This document shows positions 52,824-60,850 of a DNA stretch of 64,000 nt, in pieces. The DNA is from Halobellus clavatus (GTDB lineage: Archaea; Halobacteriota; Halobacteria; Halobacteriales; Haloferacaceae), in NCBI RefSeq assembly GCF_900107195.1, contig NZ_FNPB01000008.1, positions 117,532-181,531 on the forward strand. The letters run 5' to 3'. The notes beneath the pieces are model-generated. The model had not been told where the DNA came from. It saw only the letters and a list, made by a program, of their open reading frames with translations, and did no database searches. A program made the position numbers and the translations under genes. Numbering within the stretch: position 1 is the first letter of the stretch; every line of letters starts with the position of its first letter.

Positions 52824-53044
52824 CACCCGAGGAAGACGTCGACGATGTCGCTGCCGCTCGAAGTGGTGTCTCGGTACAGTTCGGAGTAGCCGCAGTTCGT
52901 ACACGAGACGACCTCGAAGCTGTTCGTCTGGATGTCGAACATCTTCGAGAGCCCGCCGCCGGTCGTCGAGATCGTCCCGACGTCAGTCTCGGTGTGGCCG
53001 CACTTCGGACAGCCGCGGTCGGTGGTGGAGGATTGGGGGACCAT
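52823..53044 (-). CDS. small zinc-ribbon protein (73 aa)
   Basis: Two CxxC knuckles are present: CPKCGHTETDVG (about residues 11-22) and CTNCGYSELYRD (about 51-62). This is the pattern of haloarchaeal nucleic-acid-binding zinc-ribbon proteins such as those annotated 'zinc ribbon domain / small zinc finger'. The ATG at 53044 (MVPQSSTTDRG) is chosen over an open extension to 53101. It is probably involved in RNA or DNA binding. It is coupled to the 53-residue membrane protein downstream. Confidence 0.75.
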   Translation of the reverse strand: MVPQSSTTDRGCPKCGHTETDVGTISTTGGGLSKMFDIQTNSFEVVSCTNCGYSELYRDTTSSGSDIVDVFLG

Positions 53045-53116
53045 ACTCCCGGCTCTTACCGCGATCGTAATGTGTTTTGTCCTCCGTGCGACGGAGGTCA
53101 CTGAGACGCGACGGAC

Positions 53117-53737
53117 TCAGCCGAGGTCCGACCACGCGCCCCAGAATCGCTGGAGCGCGGTGAGGTGGCCGACGAGGGCGAAGAAGATCAGCAGCCAGCC
53201 GACGACGGATCGTCCGAGCACCGCCACCGGCGGTCCGGGGAGCACGCGGACCGCGGCCGCGACGATGGCGACGACGCCGATGATCGCCAACCGGTCCGCC
53301 CGGCCGACGAGTCCGCCGTACTCGCGGCCGAGGCCGACCGCCTGGATCTGGGTCCCGAGATACGACGTCATCAACACGCCCGTGACCGCGGCCAGTCCCA
53401 GTCCGTACGCGTCGATCCCGGCCGCGAGGCCGACCAGCATCACGATGTCGGCGTACCGGTCGAGCACGTGGTCGAGCAGATCGCCCCCGTCGCTGTCGAC
53501 GCCCTGGGCCCGCGCGAGAGCGCCGTCGACGAGGTCGAGCCAGCCGTTCAGGAAGACGAATAGCCCCCCGAGGACGTACCACGTCGGCGTCGCGAGGTAG
53601 AACGCGCCCCCGGCCGCGACGGCGAACCCGAACGCGACGACACTGACGCCGTCGGGGGTCAGTCCGAGTCGGTCCGCGGCCGCGACGAACGGAGCGAGCA
53701 GCCGGTCTGCGAGGTCACGGTACTGGTCGAGTGTCAT
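53117..53737 (-). CDS. CDP-alcohol phosphatidyltransferase family protein
   Basis: This 206-residue membrane enzyme has the full family motif DGALARAQGVDSDGGDLLDH followed by VLD (D-G-x2-A-R-x8-G-x3-D-x3-D), near residues 69-91. About six helices surround it. Archaeal members make archaetidyl-serine, -glycerol or -inositol phosphate from CDP-archaeol; which head group applies cannot be decided, though the position near an AK6-type kinase fits the archaetidylinositol-phosphate synthase neighbourhood. It starts ATG 53737, 6 bases after the adenylate kinase stop on the same strand, so these two and hisC form one operon. Confidence 0.85.
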   Translation of the reverse strand: MTLDQYRDLADRLLAPFVAAADRLGLTPDGVSVVAFGFAVAAGGAFYLATPTWYVLGGLFVFLNGWLDLVDGALARAQGVDSDGGDLLDHVLDRYADIVMLVGLAAGIDAYGLGLAAVTGVLMTSYLGTQIQAVGLGREYGGLVGRADRLAIIGVVAIVAAAVRVLPGPPVAVLGRSVVGWLLIFFALVGHLTALQRFWGAWSDLG

Positions 53738-53743
53738 CGTCGA

Positions 53744-54271
53744 TCAGAGGTACTCGATGAAGTCGACGACGCCCACGCGGGGCGGAATCTCGCTCTCGAC
53801 GGCCGCTTTCACGTCGTCGGCGACGGCCTCGGGCGACCGGTCCGTGGTGTCGATCTCCCAGACGTCGTCCTCGCCGTGCCGTTCGACTGCCTCGGCGAGG
53901 ATCACGTCGAGCGCCTCGCTCTCTGCGTTCTCCGCCACCGACGCTTCCGATTCGCCGCGCTCGCGCAGCCGAGGTTTCAGTTCCTCGGGATGACAGCGGA
54001 GCACGATCACCCTGTCGACGGCCAGCAGATGCGAGAGGTGGGACTCGACGAGCGTCTTCCCGTCGTCGGCTGTCTCCGCTTGGACCCACGATTCGACGGC
54101 GTCGAGGTCGGCCACCAGCGAGTCGCGCTCGACGTCGCGCTCCGCGAAGAGGTCCGCCTCGCGGATCGCGTCGTTGAGGTGGAGTACCTCGACGTCGAGT
54201 TGCGCCTCGACGAGGTCGGCGACGGTCGTCTTTCCCGTTCCCGGGGTCCCCGTGAGCGCGATCTGCGTCAC
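53744..54271 (-). CDS. adenylate kinase family protein, AK6/Fap7 type
   Basis: This 175-residue P-loop kinase has GTPGTGKTTVADLVE (about 7-21). An NMP-binding helix (LHLNDAIREADLFAERD) and a short LID (RCHPEELKPRLRERGESEAS) follow, fitting AK6/Fap7. That protein has adenylate kinase activity and helps mature 18S/16S rRNA by acting on uS11. Length is typical of archaeal AK6. ATG 54271 overlaps the hisC stop by 4 bases (ATGA), so it is translationally coupled in an operon hisC - AK6 - CDP-alcohol transferase. Confidence 0.9.
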   Translation of the reverse strand: MTQIALTGTPGTGKTTVADLVEAQLDVEVLHLNDAIREADLFAERDVERDSLVADLDAVESWVQAETADDGKTLVESHLSHLLAVDRVIVLRCHPEELKPRLRERGESEASVAENAESEALDVILAEAVERHGEDDVWEIDTTDRSPEAVADDVKAAVESEIPPRVGVVDFIEYL

Positions 54272-55365
54272 GGTTCGGTCGCCTCCGGCCCGATCTCGGC
54301 GACGACCTCGTTGATGACGTCGACGGCCCGGCGCGTTCCCTCACGGGTCCCGCAGGAGACCCGGATGCACTCGGGGAGGCCGAAACTGGACGTGTCACGA
54401 ACGATGACACCGCGCTCCTGGGTCGCTTCGGCCACCGCGCTCGCGTCGCCGACCTCACAGAGGACGAAGTTCCCGCCCGAGGGCCACGTCGGCACGTCGA
54501 GGTGTTCGTGGTAGTACTCTCGGGCCCAGCGGGCGGTCTCGATGGAGCGTTCGAGGTGCTCGTCGTCGTCGAGCGCGGCGAGCGCGGCCCGACAGGCGAG
54601 TTCGTTTGCGGCGAACGGCGTGTTCACCCGGGCGTAGGCGTCGGCCCACGCCTCGGGAACGGCGGCGTAGCCGATCCGGAGTCCGGCGAGGCCGTAGGCC
54701 TTCGAGAACGTCCGGAGCACGGCGAGGTTGTCGTACTCGTCGAGGAGTTCGATCGCCGACGGCGCGTCGTGGTACTCGGCGTAGGCCTCGTCGACGACGA
54801 CCAGCGTCTGGTCGTGGACGCCGTTCGCGAGCGCCCGGATCTCGTCGGCTTCGAGGACGGATCCCGTGGGGTTGTGCGGTGTCGTCACGTAGACGATCCG
54901 CTCGCCGTCGTACGACGAGAGCACGTGCTCGGCGCTCTGTTCGAAGTCTTCGTCCTTCGAGACCGGATACGTCGACGTCTCGCCGTGGTGATAGCGCGCC
55001 GACATCGGATAGTAGGAGAACCCCGGTTCCGGGACCAGCATCTCGTCGCCTGGTTCGAGGAACGCCCGCGAGAGGTAGTCGATCGCGCCGTCGGCGCCGG
55101 CGCTCAGCCACACTTGTATCTCGTCGAGGCTCCAGTGCTCGGCGATCCGTGCGGTGAGGTCGGTGTGCGACGCCTTCGGATAGACGTTCACGTCGGGTGC
55201 GGCGTTCTCGACGGCGGCGACGGCGTCCGGACTCGGGCCGTGGGGGTTCTCGTTCGACGAGAGCTTCGTCAGCTCCTCGGGGTCCATCCCGAGATCGCGA
55301 GCCACCTCCTTGGCCCCCCGCCCGGGTACGTACGCCTCGTGCGCGGAGAGATCCCTCGGTTGCAT
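54268..55365 (-). CDS. hisC: histidinol-phosphate aminotransferase
   Basis: This is a 365-residue class II PLP aminotransferase in histidine biosynthesis. N-terminal LSSNENPHGPSPDAVAAV, then PHNPTGSVLEADEI, VVVDEAYAEYHD and the PLP Lys in RTFSKAYGLAGLRIGYA are all present, with IRVSCGTREG near the end. ATG 55365 gives the family length; the open frame continues for 1.2 kb upstream, but only as antisense of the GMC gene. No other his gene is nearby, as is common in haloarchaea. Confidence 0.95.
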   Translation of the reverse strand: MQPRDLSAHEAYVPGRGAKEVARDLGMDPEELTKLSSNENPHGPSPDAVAAVENAAPDVNVYPKASHTDLTARIAEHWSLDEIQVWLSAGADGAIDYLSRAFLEPGDEMLVPEPGFSYYPMSARYHHGETSTYPVSKDEDFEQSAEHVLSSYDGERIVYVTTPHNPTGSVLEADEIRALANGVHDQTLVVVDEAYAEYHDAPSAIELLDEYDNLAVLRTFSKAYGLAGLRIGYAAVPEAWADAYARVNTPFAANELACRAALAALDDDEHLERSIETARWAREYYHEHLDVPTWPSGGNFVLCEVGDASAVAEATQERGVIVRDTSSFGLPECIRVSCGTREGTRRAVDVINEVVAEIGPEATEP

Positions 55366-55592
55366 ACGCGTACGGAGTCGCCCGCGGGTCTTGAAGGGTC
55401 CGTCTCGGACTGCCGGATCCGACCCGGGCGAGACCCGCCACGCCCGAGTGTTTATGTGTGATCGAGCGGCCAGCGTCGCCGTGACGTGACCGTTCCCCTG
55501 CGCCGACAGCGGTTGTCCGGCACAGCGGCGTAGGGACAGCGCAGACCGGATCGGGGCGGATCCGGTCGGCGGCGGGTGCCGGCTGTTCGCTC

Positions 55593-57203
55593 TCAGAGGG
55601 CTGCTTCCAGCGCATCGGCCGCGCGCAGCGACAGCGCCGCGATCGTGAGCGTCGGATTCATCGCCCCTCCCGTCGGGAACGTCGAGGAGCCAAGCACCCA
55701 GAGATTCGAGAGGTCGTGTGAGCGGCAGTCGGCGTCGACGACACTCGACTCGGGATCCGATCCCATCCGCGTGGTCCCCATCTGGTGGTACGCCGGCCCG
55801 GTGGCGTCGGGGCCGACAGTCCACTCGACTTCCGCGCCGAGTTCCGTCAGGATTCGGTGCTGGATCGCATTCGCGTGTTCGATCGCCCGTTCGGTTCGCC
55901 CGTCGAGTGACCACTCCACGCGGGGAACCGGGTTGCCGTGGTCGTCCCGCTCGCTCGGATCGAGCGTCACGCGGTTCTCGGCGTCGGGCAGTTGCTCGAC
56001 GAGCGCGCCGATCGCGACGTGGGTTCCGTAGGCGTCTCGCAACTGCTCGAGCAGGTCGTCCCCCCACGTGTCGGCACCGAGTGCCTCCATCACCGGCGAC
56101 GGCCCCGCGTAGTTGAGAAACTCCAACTTCAGCCCCTCGACGGGCTCGGAGTCGTCGTAAAACTGGTGACACTCGCTGGTGTTGAAGCCGATGTGATTCT
56201 GCCGCGTCGGCTCCCCGAGCCGGCCGCCCGCGCCGGCGAAGAGGTGGTCCATAAAGAAGCGACCCACGACCCCAGAGGAGTTCGCCAGTCCTTCGGGATA
56301 CCGCTCGGACGCCGAGAGCAACAGCAATCGAGCGTTCTCGACGCCCCCGCAGGCGATCACGAACTGCCGCGCTGACTGTCGGTGTTCGCGCCCGTCGGGC
56401 GTCGCGTAGACGGCGGTCTCGACCCGATCGTCGTCGTCGTGTTCGAGTCGCTGTACGGGTGCGTGGTCCACGACGCGCGCGCCGGCCCGTTCGGCCTTCC
56501 GGACGTGTGACTCGGCGGTGTACTTCGCTCCCGACGGACAGACCGGCTTGCAGGTCCCGTACCCCTGACACGCGGCGCGACCGTCGTACGGTTCGGAGTT
56601 CCGCGCGTTGGGAACGGAGTGCATATCGATGCCCAGCCGCTCGCACGCGTCGGCGAAGAGCGAATCCGAGTGCGACGGCGGGAACGCCGGGAGGGGGAAC
56701 GGCTCCTCCCGCGGCGGCGCGTAGGGGTTGTCCATCGCGCCCGCGACGCCGAACGCCCGCTCCGCCGCGGCGTAGTACGGCTGCAGGTCCGCATACGAGA
56801 GTGGCCAGTCCGCGCCGACGCCGTGTCGGGTCTGCATCTCGAAGTCGCGCTCGTGCAGCCGCATCACCATCCCCTGCCAGTGGAGCGTCGAGCCACCGAT
56901 TCCCTTCACACGCGCCGCGTTGAGCGGGTAGCCGCGCCCCCCGGTCGTGTACGCGTCGCGCGGACCGCCCATCTCCCAGGGATCGCCCATTCCGGGCCGG
57001 ATGACGGCCTCCTGCTGTTCGCGTCGGCGGTCGACGTCGAAACGGGGACCGGCCTCGAGCACGACGACGTCCGCACCCGCCGCTGCGAGGCGATGCGCGA
57101 CGAGCGCCCCCGCGGGACCGGCGCCGACGACGCAGACGTCCGCCCGAGCGGCCGGGGTCCGATCAGTCCCGTCGCCGACTCCGCCGTCGCTCTGCTCAGC
57201 CAT
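55593..57203 (-). CDS. GMC family FAD oxidoreductase, gluconate-2-dehydrogenase-like large subunit
   Basis: This is a 536-residue flavoprotein. The FAD-binding loop is CVVGAGPAGALVAHRL (about 24-39), and KGIGGSTLHWQGM is the second GMC motif. A Cys cluster CQGYGTCKPVCPSGAK (about 195-210) is characteristic of GMC enzymes related to gluconate dehydrogenase, fructose dehydrogenase and haloarchaeal homologues. The C-terminal active-site His lies in YHQMGTTRMG. It oxidises an alcohol or sugar acid; the acceptor is probably a quinone or cytochrome, though no cytochrome c subunit is adjacent. ATG 57203 overlaps the upstream partner gene by 8 bases. Confidence 0.88.
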   Translation of the reverse strand: MAEQSDGGVGDGTDRTPAARADVCVVGAGPAGALVAHRLAAAGADVVVLEAGPRFDVDRRREQQEAVIRPGMGDPWEMGGPRDAYTTGGRGYPLNAARVKGIGGSTLHWQGMVMRLHERDFEMQTRHGVGADWPLSYADLQPYYAAAERAFGVAGAMDNPYAPPREEPFPLPAFPPSHSDSLFADACERLGIDMHSVPNARNSEPYDGRAACQGYGTCKPVCPSGAKYTAESHVRKAERAGARVVDHAPVQRLEHDDDDRVETAVYATPDGREHRQSARQFVIACGGVENARLLLLSASERYPEGLANSSGVVGRFFMDHLFAGAGGRLGEPTRQNHIGFNTSECHQFYDDSEPVEGLKLEFLNYAGPSPVMEALGADTWGDDLLEQLRDAYGTHVAIGALVEQLPDAENRVTLDPSERDDHGNPVPRVEWSLDGRTERAIEHANAIQHRILTELGAEVEWTVGPDATGPAYHQMGTTRMGSDPESSVVDADCRSHDLSNLWVLGSSTFPTGGAMNPTLTIAALSLRAADALEAAL

Positions 57204-57804
57204 CGTCGGCCTGTTCTCCCGGCGTCGCTGCCGCATCGGACATCGACTCCCGCTGGTAGCTCTCGATGCCACCGGGGTGCCCGATCGGATTCTCGATCCC
57301 CACGAGTCGGCCGCCCGTCGGCGACGCGTAGAACGCGAAGAGCAGGTCGTTGACGAGATAGAACCGGACTCGCTCGGTGAGCGTCCCATCGGGCACCGGA
57401 TCCGCCGTCTCGACACCGATCCCCCGGAGCAATCGATCCCGCGTTTCCACGTCGAGGGTCGCGTAGGCGGCGTCTTCCCAGTCGCGTGCGAGTGCGTCGA
57501 GTTGCGCGGCCGCCTCGTCCATCCCAGCTCGGTACGACGGCCGATCGTCGATCCGGCCGAGGACGTACGTCTCGACGAACGCGCGCCGCCCCTCGACGTC
57601 GCTCGGATAGAGCACCTCCGCGACCCCATCGAGGAGGTCGAGCAGCGGTGTCGACAGCGACGCCGACGAGTGGGTCGGCTCGCTCTCGGGTGCGGACTCG
57701 GCTGTCGGCGCGCCGTATCGGCCGGCGAGCACACCGCCGCCCACAGCCGACCCGGTGGCGGCCAGCGCTGCCAGTGCGTCGCGTCGCGTCAGTTCCACGG
57801 CCAC
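57196..57804 (-). CDS. gluconate 2-dehydrogenase subunit 3 family protein (Tat-exported)
   Basis: This is a 202-residue accessory subunit. A twin-arginine signal (ELTRRDALAALAATGS) directs folded export. The body contains LDGVAEVLYPSDVEG, then GMDEAAAQLDALA and YLVNDLLFAFYASPTG, as in subunit 3 of membrane-bound gluconate dehydrogenases. The large GMC subunit lacks a signal and is probably carried out with this one ('hitchhiking'). Its stop overlaps the GMC start by 8 bases. Transcription seems to begin near AT-rich GGCACACCTAAACTTATG upstream. Confidence 0.88.
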   Translation of the reverse strand: MAVELTRRDALAALAATGSAVGGGVLAGRYGAPTAESAPESEPTHSSASLSTPLLDLLDGVAEVLYPSDVEGRRAFVETYVLGRIDDRPSYRAGMDEAAAQLDALARDWEDAAYATLDVETRDRLLRGIGVETADPVPDGTLTERVRFYLVNDLLFAFYASPTGGRLVGIENPIGHPGGIESYQRESMSDAAATPGEQADDG

Positions 57805-57869
57805 GGATTAGGCACACCTAAACTTATGGGTTGTCTTTCGCCACGGACCAGTGGACCGATCGCGGCGGG

Positions 57870-58262
57870 TCACTCTCGACCGGAGAGGAACGCGAGGCCG
57901 ACGATCACGGCGACGCCCGGAAGGACGAATAGCGTCACGTTCAGTTTGATTCCGAGGTTCCAGGCGATGACGAGGCCGTGGACGTACGTCAGGAAGGCGG
58001 CGAGCGCCACGCCGAACCACGCCGGTGCGGGGACGTCGCGCCCGGGCGGCAGGACGCCTCGCACCGCCCCAAGAGCGAGGAGGCCAACTACGGGGACGAG
58101 GGCAACCGCGAGCGGAGCAGCCATATACTCGTTCGGCGCGCCGCCGGTTCCGAATCGGACAGCCATTCGGTCGGGTAGCGACGGGAGCAGGGCGACGCCG
58201 GCGACCGCTGCACCGACGAGGAGAGCGACCGAGAGCGCGTCGAGGCGGGAATATCGCATCAT
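57870..58262 (-). CDS. DUF1648-like four-helix membrane protein (130 aa)
   Basis: This is a short membrane protein with four hydrophobic segments. LPDRMAVRFGTGGAPNEYM (about 30-48) matches the DUF1648 signature found at the N-terminus of SdpI-like immunity proteins. It carries only that domain and the following helices, so it is shorter than SdpI. The role in haloarchaea is unknown; membrane stress is a guess. It is separated by about 65 bases from the upstream Tat-exported subunit, on the same strand, and 40 bases from the FAH gene. Confidence 0.7.
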   Translation of the reverse strand: MMRYSRLDALSVALLVGAAVAGVALLPSLPDRMAVRFGTGGAPNEYMAAPLAVALVPVVGLLALGAVRGVLPPGRDVPAPAWFGVALAAFLTYVHGLVIAWNLGIKLNVTLFVLPGVAVIVGLAFLSGRE

Positions 58263-58304
58263 CGTCGCTTTCTGTTGGAGAAACGCGCGTGTGGCGCGGG
58301 TCAG

Positions 58305-59036
58305 TTATGGGATCCGCACGTCGTGTTCGAGGACGCCGACGCCCTCGAGTTCCACCTCGACGGTGTCACCGTCTTCGAGTGGTCCGACGCCGGCGGGGGT
58401 CCCGGTGGCGATGACGTCGCCCGGTTCCAGCGTCAGGTACGTCGTGATCTCCTCGACGAGGTCGGGGACCGAGAAGGCGAGGTGGTCCCGCGAAGAGGAC
58501 TGCCGCGTCTCCCCGTTCACGCGGAGTTCGATCTCGGCGTCGGCGGGCACCTCGTCGGGACTCGCGAGCACCGGGCCCATCGGCGCGGCGTTGTCGAAGG
58601 CCTTGCCACGGACCCAGTTCGTCTCCTGGCGCTGGTCGTCGCGGTTCGAGAGGTCGTTCAGGCAGGTGAAGCCGGCGACATACTCCATCGCGTCGTCGGC
58701 GTCGACGTTACGGGCCTGCTCGCCGACGACGACCGCCATCTCCGCCTCGTGGTCAATCCGTTCTTTCCCGGCCGGAAGCGTCACGGTGTCGCCGTGACCT
58801 GCGACTGCGTTCGGCGGCTTGAGGAACAGCAACGGTCGATCCGGGATCTCGTTGTCCATCTCCGCAGCGTGGTCGGCGTAGTTGCGACCGATGCAGACAA
58901 TCTTCGTGGGGTCCGAGGGCGCCAGCACGTCCACCGCGTCGAGGTCGTACGTCTCGTCGGCGAACGAGACGCTGTCGCCGTGCCACTCGCCGGTTCGGAT
59001 CGATCCTGCAGGATCGCGAAATCTGACCGTGTGCAT
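58305..59036 (-). CDS. fumarylacetoacetate hydrolase family protein
   Basis: This 243-residue enzyme has the FAH fold. CIGRNYADHAAEM and FLKPPNAVAGHGDTV precede metal ligands in HEAEMAVVVG (Glu-x-Glu) and the Asp in LNDLSNRDDQ. GKAFDNAAPMGPVL and the final GTPAGVGPLEDGDTVEVE complete the fold. Family members hydrolyse or decarboxylate 2-oxo acids from aromatic or sugar-acid breakdown (for example acylpyruvase, 2-hydroxyhepta-2,4-diene-1,7-dioate isomerase). The substrate is not defined. ATG 59036 is chosen over a 190-residue open extension that looks antisense. Confidence 0.9.
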   Translation of the reverse strand: MHTVRFRDPAGSIRTGEWHGDSVSFADETYDLDAVDVLAPSDPTKIVCIGRNYADHAAEMDNEIPDRPLLFLKPPNAVAGHGDTVTLPAGKERIDHEAEMAVVVGEQARNVDADDAMEYVAGFTCLNDLSNRDDQRQETNWVRGKAFDNAAPMGPVLASPDEVPADAEIELRVNGETRQSSSRDHLAFSVPDLVEEITTYLTLEPGDVIATGTPAGVGPLEDGDTVEVELEGVGVLEHDVRIP

Positions 59037-59120
59037 ATCCGGGTCCTCGGTGCCCCGGTGTTTCGTTCTTTCTATCGCGGCGTCGCCAGACCCTTGACAA
59101 CCCCCGTAGAACGCGTCGGT

Positions 59121-59870
59121 ATGCCCTCCGCAAGTCCGTGGACTTCCGTCTTCGGTATCGCGATGATACTGCTCGGTGCCGTGGTGCTCGTCTTCAGCGG
59201 CCGCCACGTGTGGCGGGCGCTCACCGTCCGCCGCGCGACCGCCGCCGACTCGGTCCAGTCGGCCGATCCGGGAGCGCTGCTCAGCCTCACCGGGACCGTC
59301 GAACCTGGCAATCCGGACCCGTTGACTGCGCCGTTCAGCGGCCGCGACTGCGTGGCGTTGCGGTACGCGGTCGAGGAGCGGCGGGTGACGCCCACGGTGT
59401 TTCCCGGGTTCGTGACGATTCACGAGACCGCCGGGTCGGTGGCGTTCCGCCTCCGGACCGCTGCGGCCGCTGTCGACGTCGAACCGTCGGTCCGGACCGT
59501 CTCGCTCGATCGGGACACCGTCGCGACTGTCGCGGCAGACGCCCAGCCGCCGGATCGGGTGGCCCGCTTCGAGCACAGCACGTCCGGGTACCCGACGACG
59601 ACGCGGTGGCAAACGCCGCCGAACGTCCTCCGATCGCTCTTCGCGACGCTGTCGCTGGGAACGCGTCGCTACACCGAACAGCGCGCGACGCCCGGAGAAC
59701 GGTGTACCGTCGTCGGTCGGGTCACCGCGAGCGGTGCGAGCATCGATCCGATCGTCGTCTCGGACGCCACGCCGGCGGCGACCGCCTCTCGGATGGCGCG
59801 AACGTCTCTCGGGGGCGTCGCTATCGGTGTCGGGAGCCTCCTGCTCGGCGCGTTCGTGCTGATCCTGTGA
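59121..59870 (+). CDS. membrane protein with GIDE/MULAN-like domain
   Basis: This is a 249-residue protein. Helix 1 is at 8-26, then a soluble region (45-220) and a C-terminal helix (229-249). The soluble part begins SLTGTVEPGNPDPLTAPFSGRDCVALRYAV-like wording, shortened here to DPLTAPFSGRDCVALRY. This resembles the GIDE/MULAN domain (PF12483) of mitochondrial E3 ligases and their prokaryotic relatives. No RING domain is present. Function in archaea is unknown. It faces away from the FAH gene, starting 84 bases from it. Confidence 0.65.
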   Translation: MPSASPWTSVFGIAMILLGAVVLVFSGRHVWRALTVRRATAADSVQSADPGALLSLTGTVEPGNPDPLTAPFSGRDCVALRYAVEERRVTPTVFPGFVTIHETAGSVAFRLRTAAAAVDVEPSVRTVSLDRDTVATVAADAQPPDRVARFEHSTSGYPTTTRWQTPPNVLRSLFATLSLGTRRYTEQRATPGERCTVVGRVTASGASIDPIVVSDATPAATASRMARTSLGGVAIGVGSLLLGAFVLIL

Positions 59871-59977
59871 TCGCTCCGGATCCTGCCAAGTACGGGTGAC
59901 CGAGCGGTGCGCCGCCGCCCGACGGCATCCGGGACAGTACGCTTTATTGTCGATCCGGAGAAACGTGCGGACGGACG

Positions 59978-60700
59978 ATGACGATGGAACTCACCTGGCA
60001 CGGCCACTCCACGTGGCACGTCGATGTCGACGGCACGACCTTCCTGATCGACCCGTTCTTCCAGAACCCGATGACAGAACTGTCGGCCGAGGACGTCGAG
60101 ACGCCCGACTTCGTCCTCCTGACTCACGGTCACGCCGATCACATCGCCGACGCTGGGGCGTTCACCGACGCGACGGTCGTCGGCGTTCCCGAACTGACGA
60201 CGTATATCGAAGAGGAGGTCGGCTTCGAGTCGTCGATCGGGATGAACATCGGCGGCACCGTCGAGTGCGGCGACGCGTTCGTGACGATGCATCGGGCCGA
60301 TCACACCAACGGGCTCAACACGGACTACGAGTACAGCCTCGGACTGCCGATCGGTTTCGTCATCAGCGACGAGGAACCAACACGGGAGTCCGATCCGGAC
60401 GCGACGACGTTCTACCACGCCGGCGACACCGGCCTGATGTCCGAGATGAAAGACGTCATCGGCCCGTACCTCGAACCCGACGCCGCAGCGCTGCCGGTCG
60501 GTGATCACTTCACGATGGGACCGACGCAGGCCGCGATCGCGACGGAGTGGCTCGGCGTCGATCACCTCCTGCCGATGCACTACGACACCTTCCCGCCGGT
60601 CGAAATCGACACTGACGACCTCGTCAGCGAGGTGGCGGCCAGCGAAGCGGACGCCGAGGTGCAACTACTCGACGGCGACGAGACGTTCACGCTGGAGTAA
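59978..60700 (+). CDS. UPF0173 metal-dependent hydrolase (metallo-beta-lactamase fold)
   Basis: This 240-residue protein has [20 protein letters not shown] at the start and the metal motif [13 protein letters not shown] (HxHxDH). The later His in YHAGDTGL and the MHYDTFPPV end complete the family pattern. UPF0173 members resemble L-ascorbate-6-phosphate lactonase UlaG. A second ATG at 59984 is a possible start. The protein is cytoplasmic, and the substrate is unknown. It is followed after 150 bases by a Cache-type kinase with its own start. Confidence 0.88.
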   Translation: MTMELTWHGHSTWHVDVDGTTFLIDPFFQNPMTELSAEDVETPDFVLLTHGHADHIADAGAFTDATVVGVPELTTYIEEEVGFESSIGMNIGGTVECGDAFVTMHRADHTNGLNTDYEYSLGLPIGFVISDEEPTRESDPDATTFYHAGDTGLMSEMKDVIGPYLEPDAAALPVGDHFTMGPTQAAIATEWLGVDHLLPMHYDTFPPVEIDTDDLVSEVAASEADAEVQLLDGDETFTLE

Positions 60701-60850
60701 CCCTCCGGACGCGACAGCAGATCCGCGCTCCGGGACCGTCTTCGACTCTCTGGAGATACCTTACCGCCCCAGCCTGCCTGATTATCACGAGAGAAACTCT
60801 TCCGATAGCTATACTGGTCTCGTTATCGACTTGGCAACTCGGGAACGCGA

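Noticed and set aside
55366..56646. Long in-frame extension upstream of hisC
   Set aside because: The extension is antisense to the GMC oxidoreductase. hisC homology begins exactly at ATG 55365.
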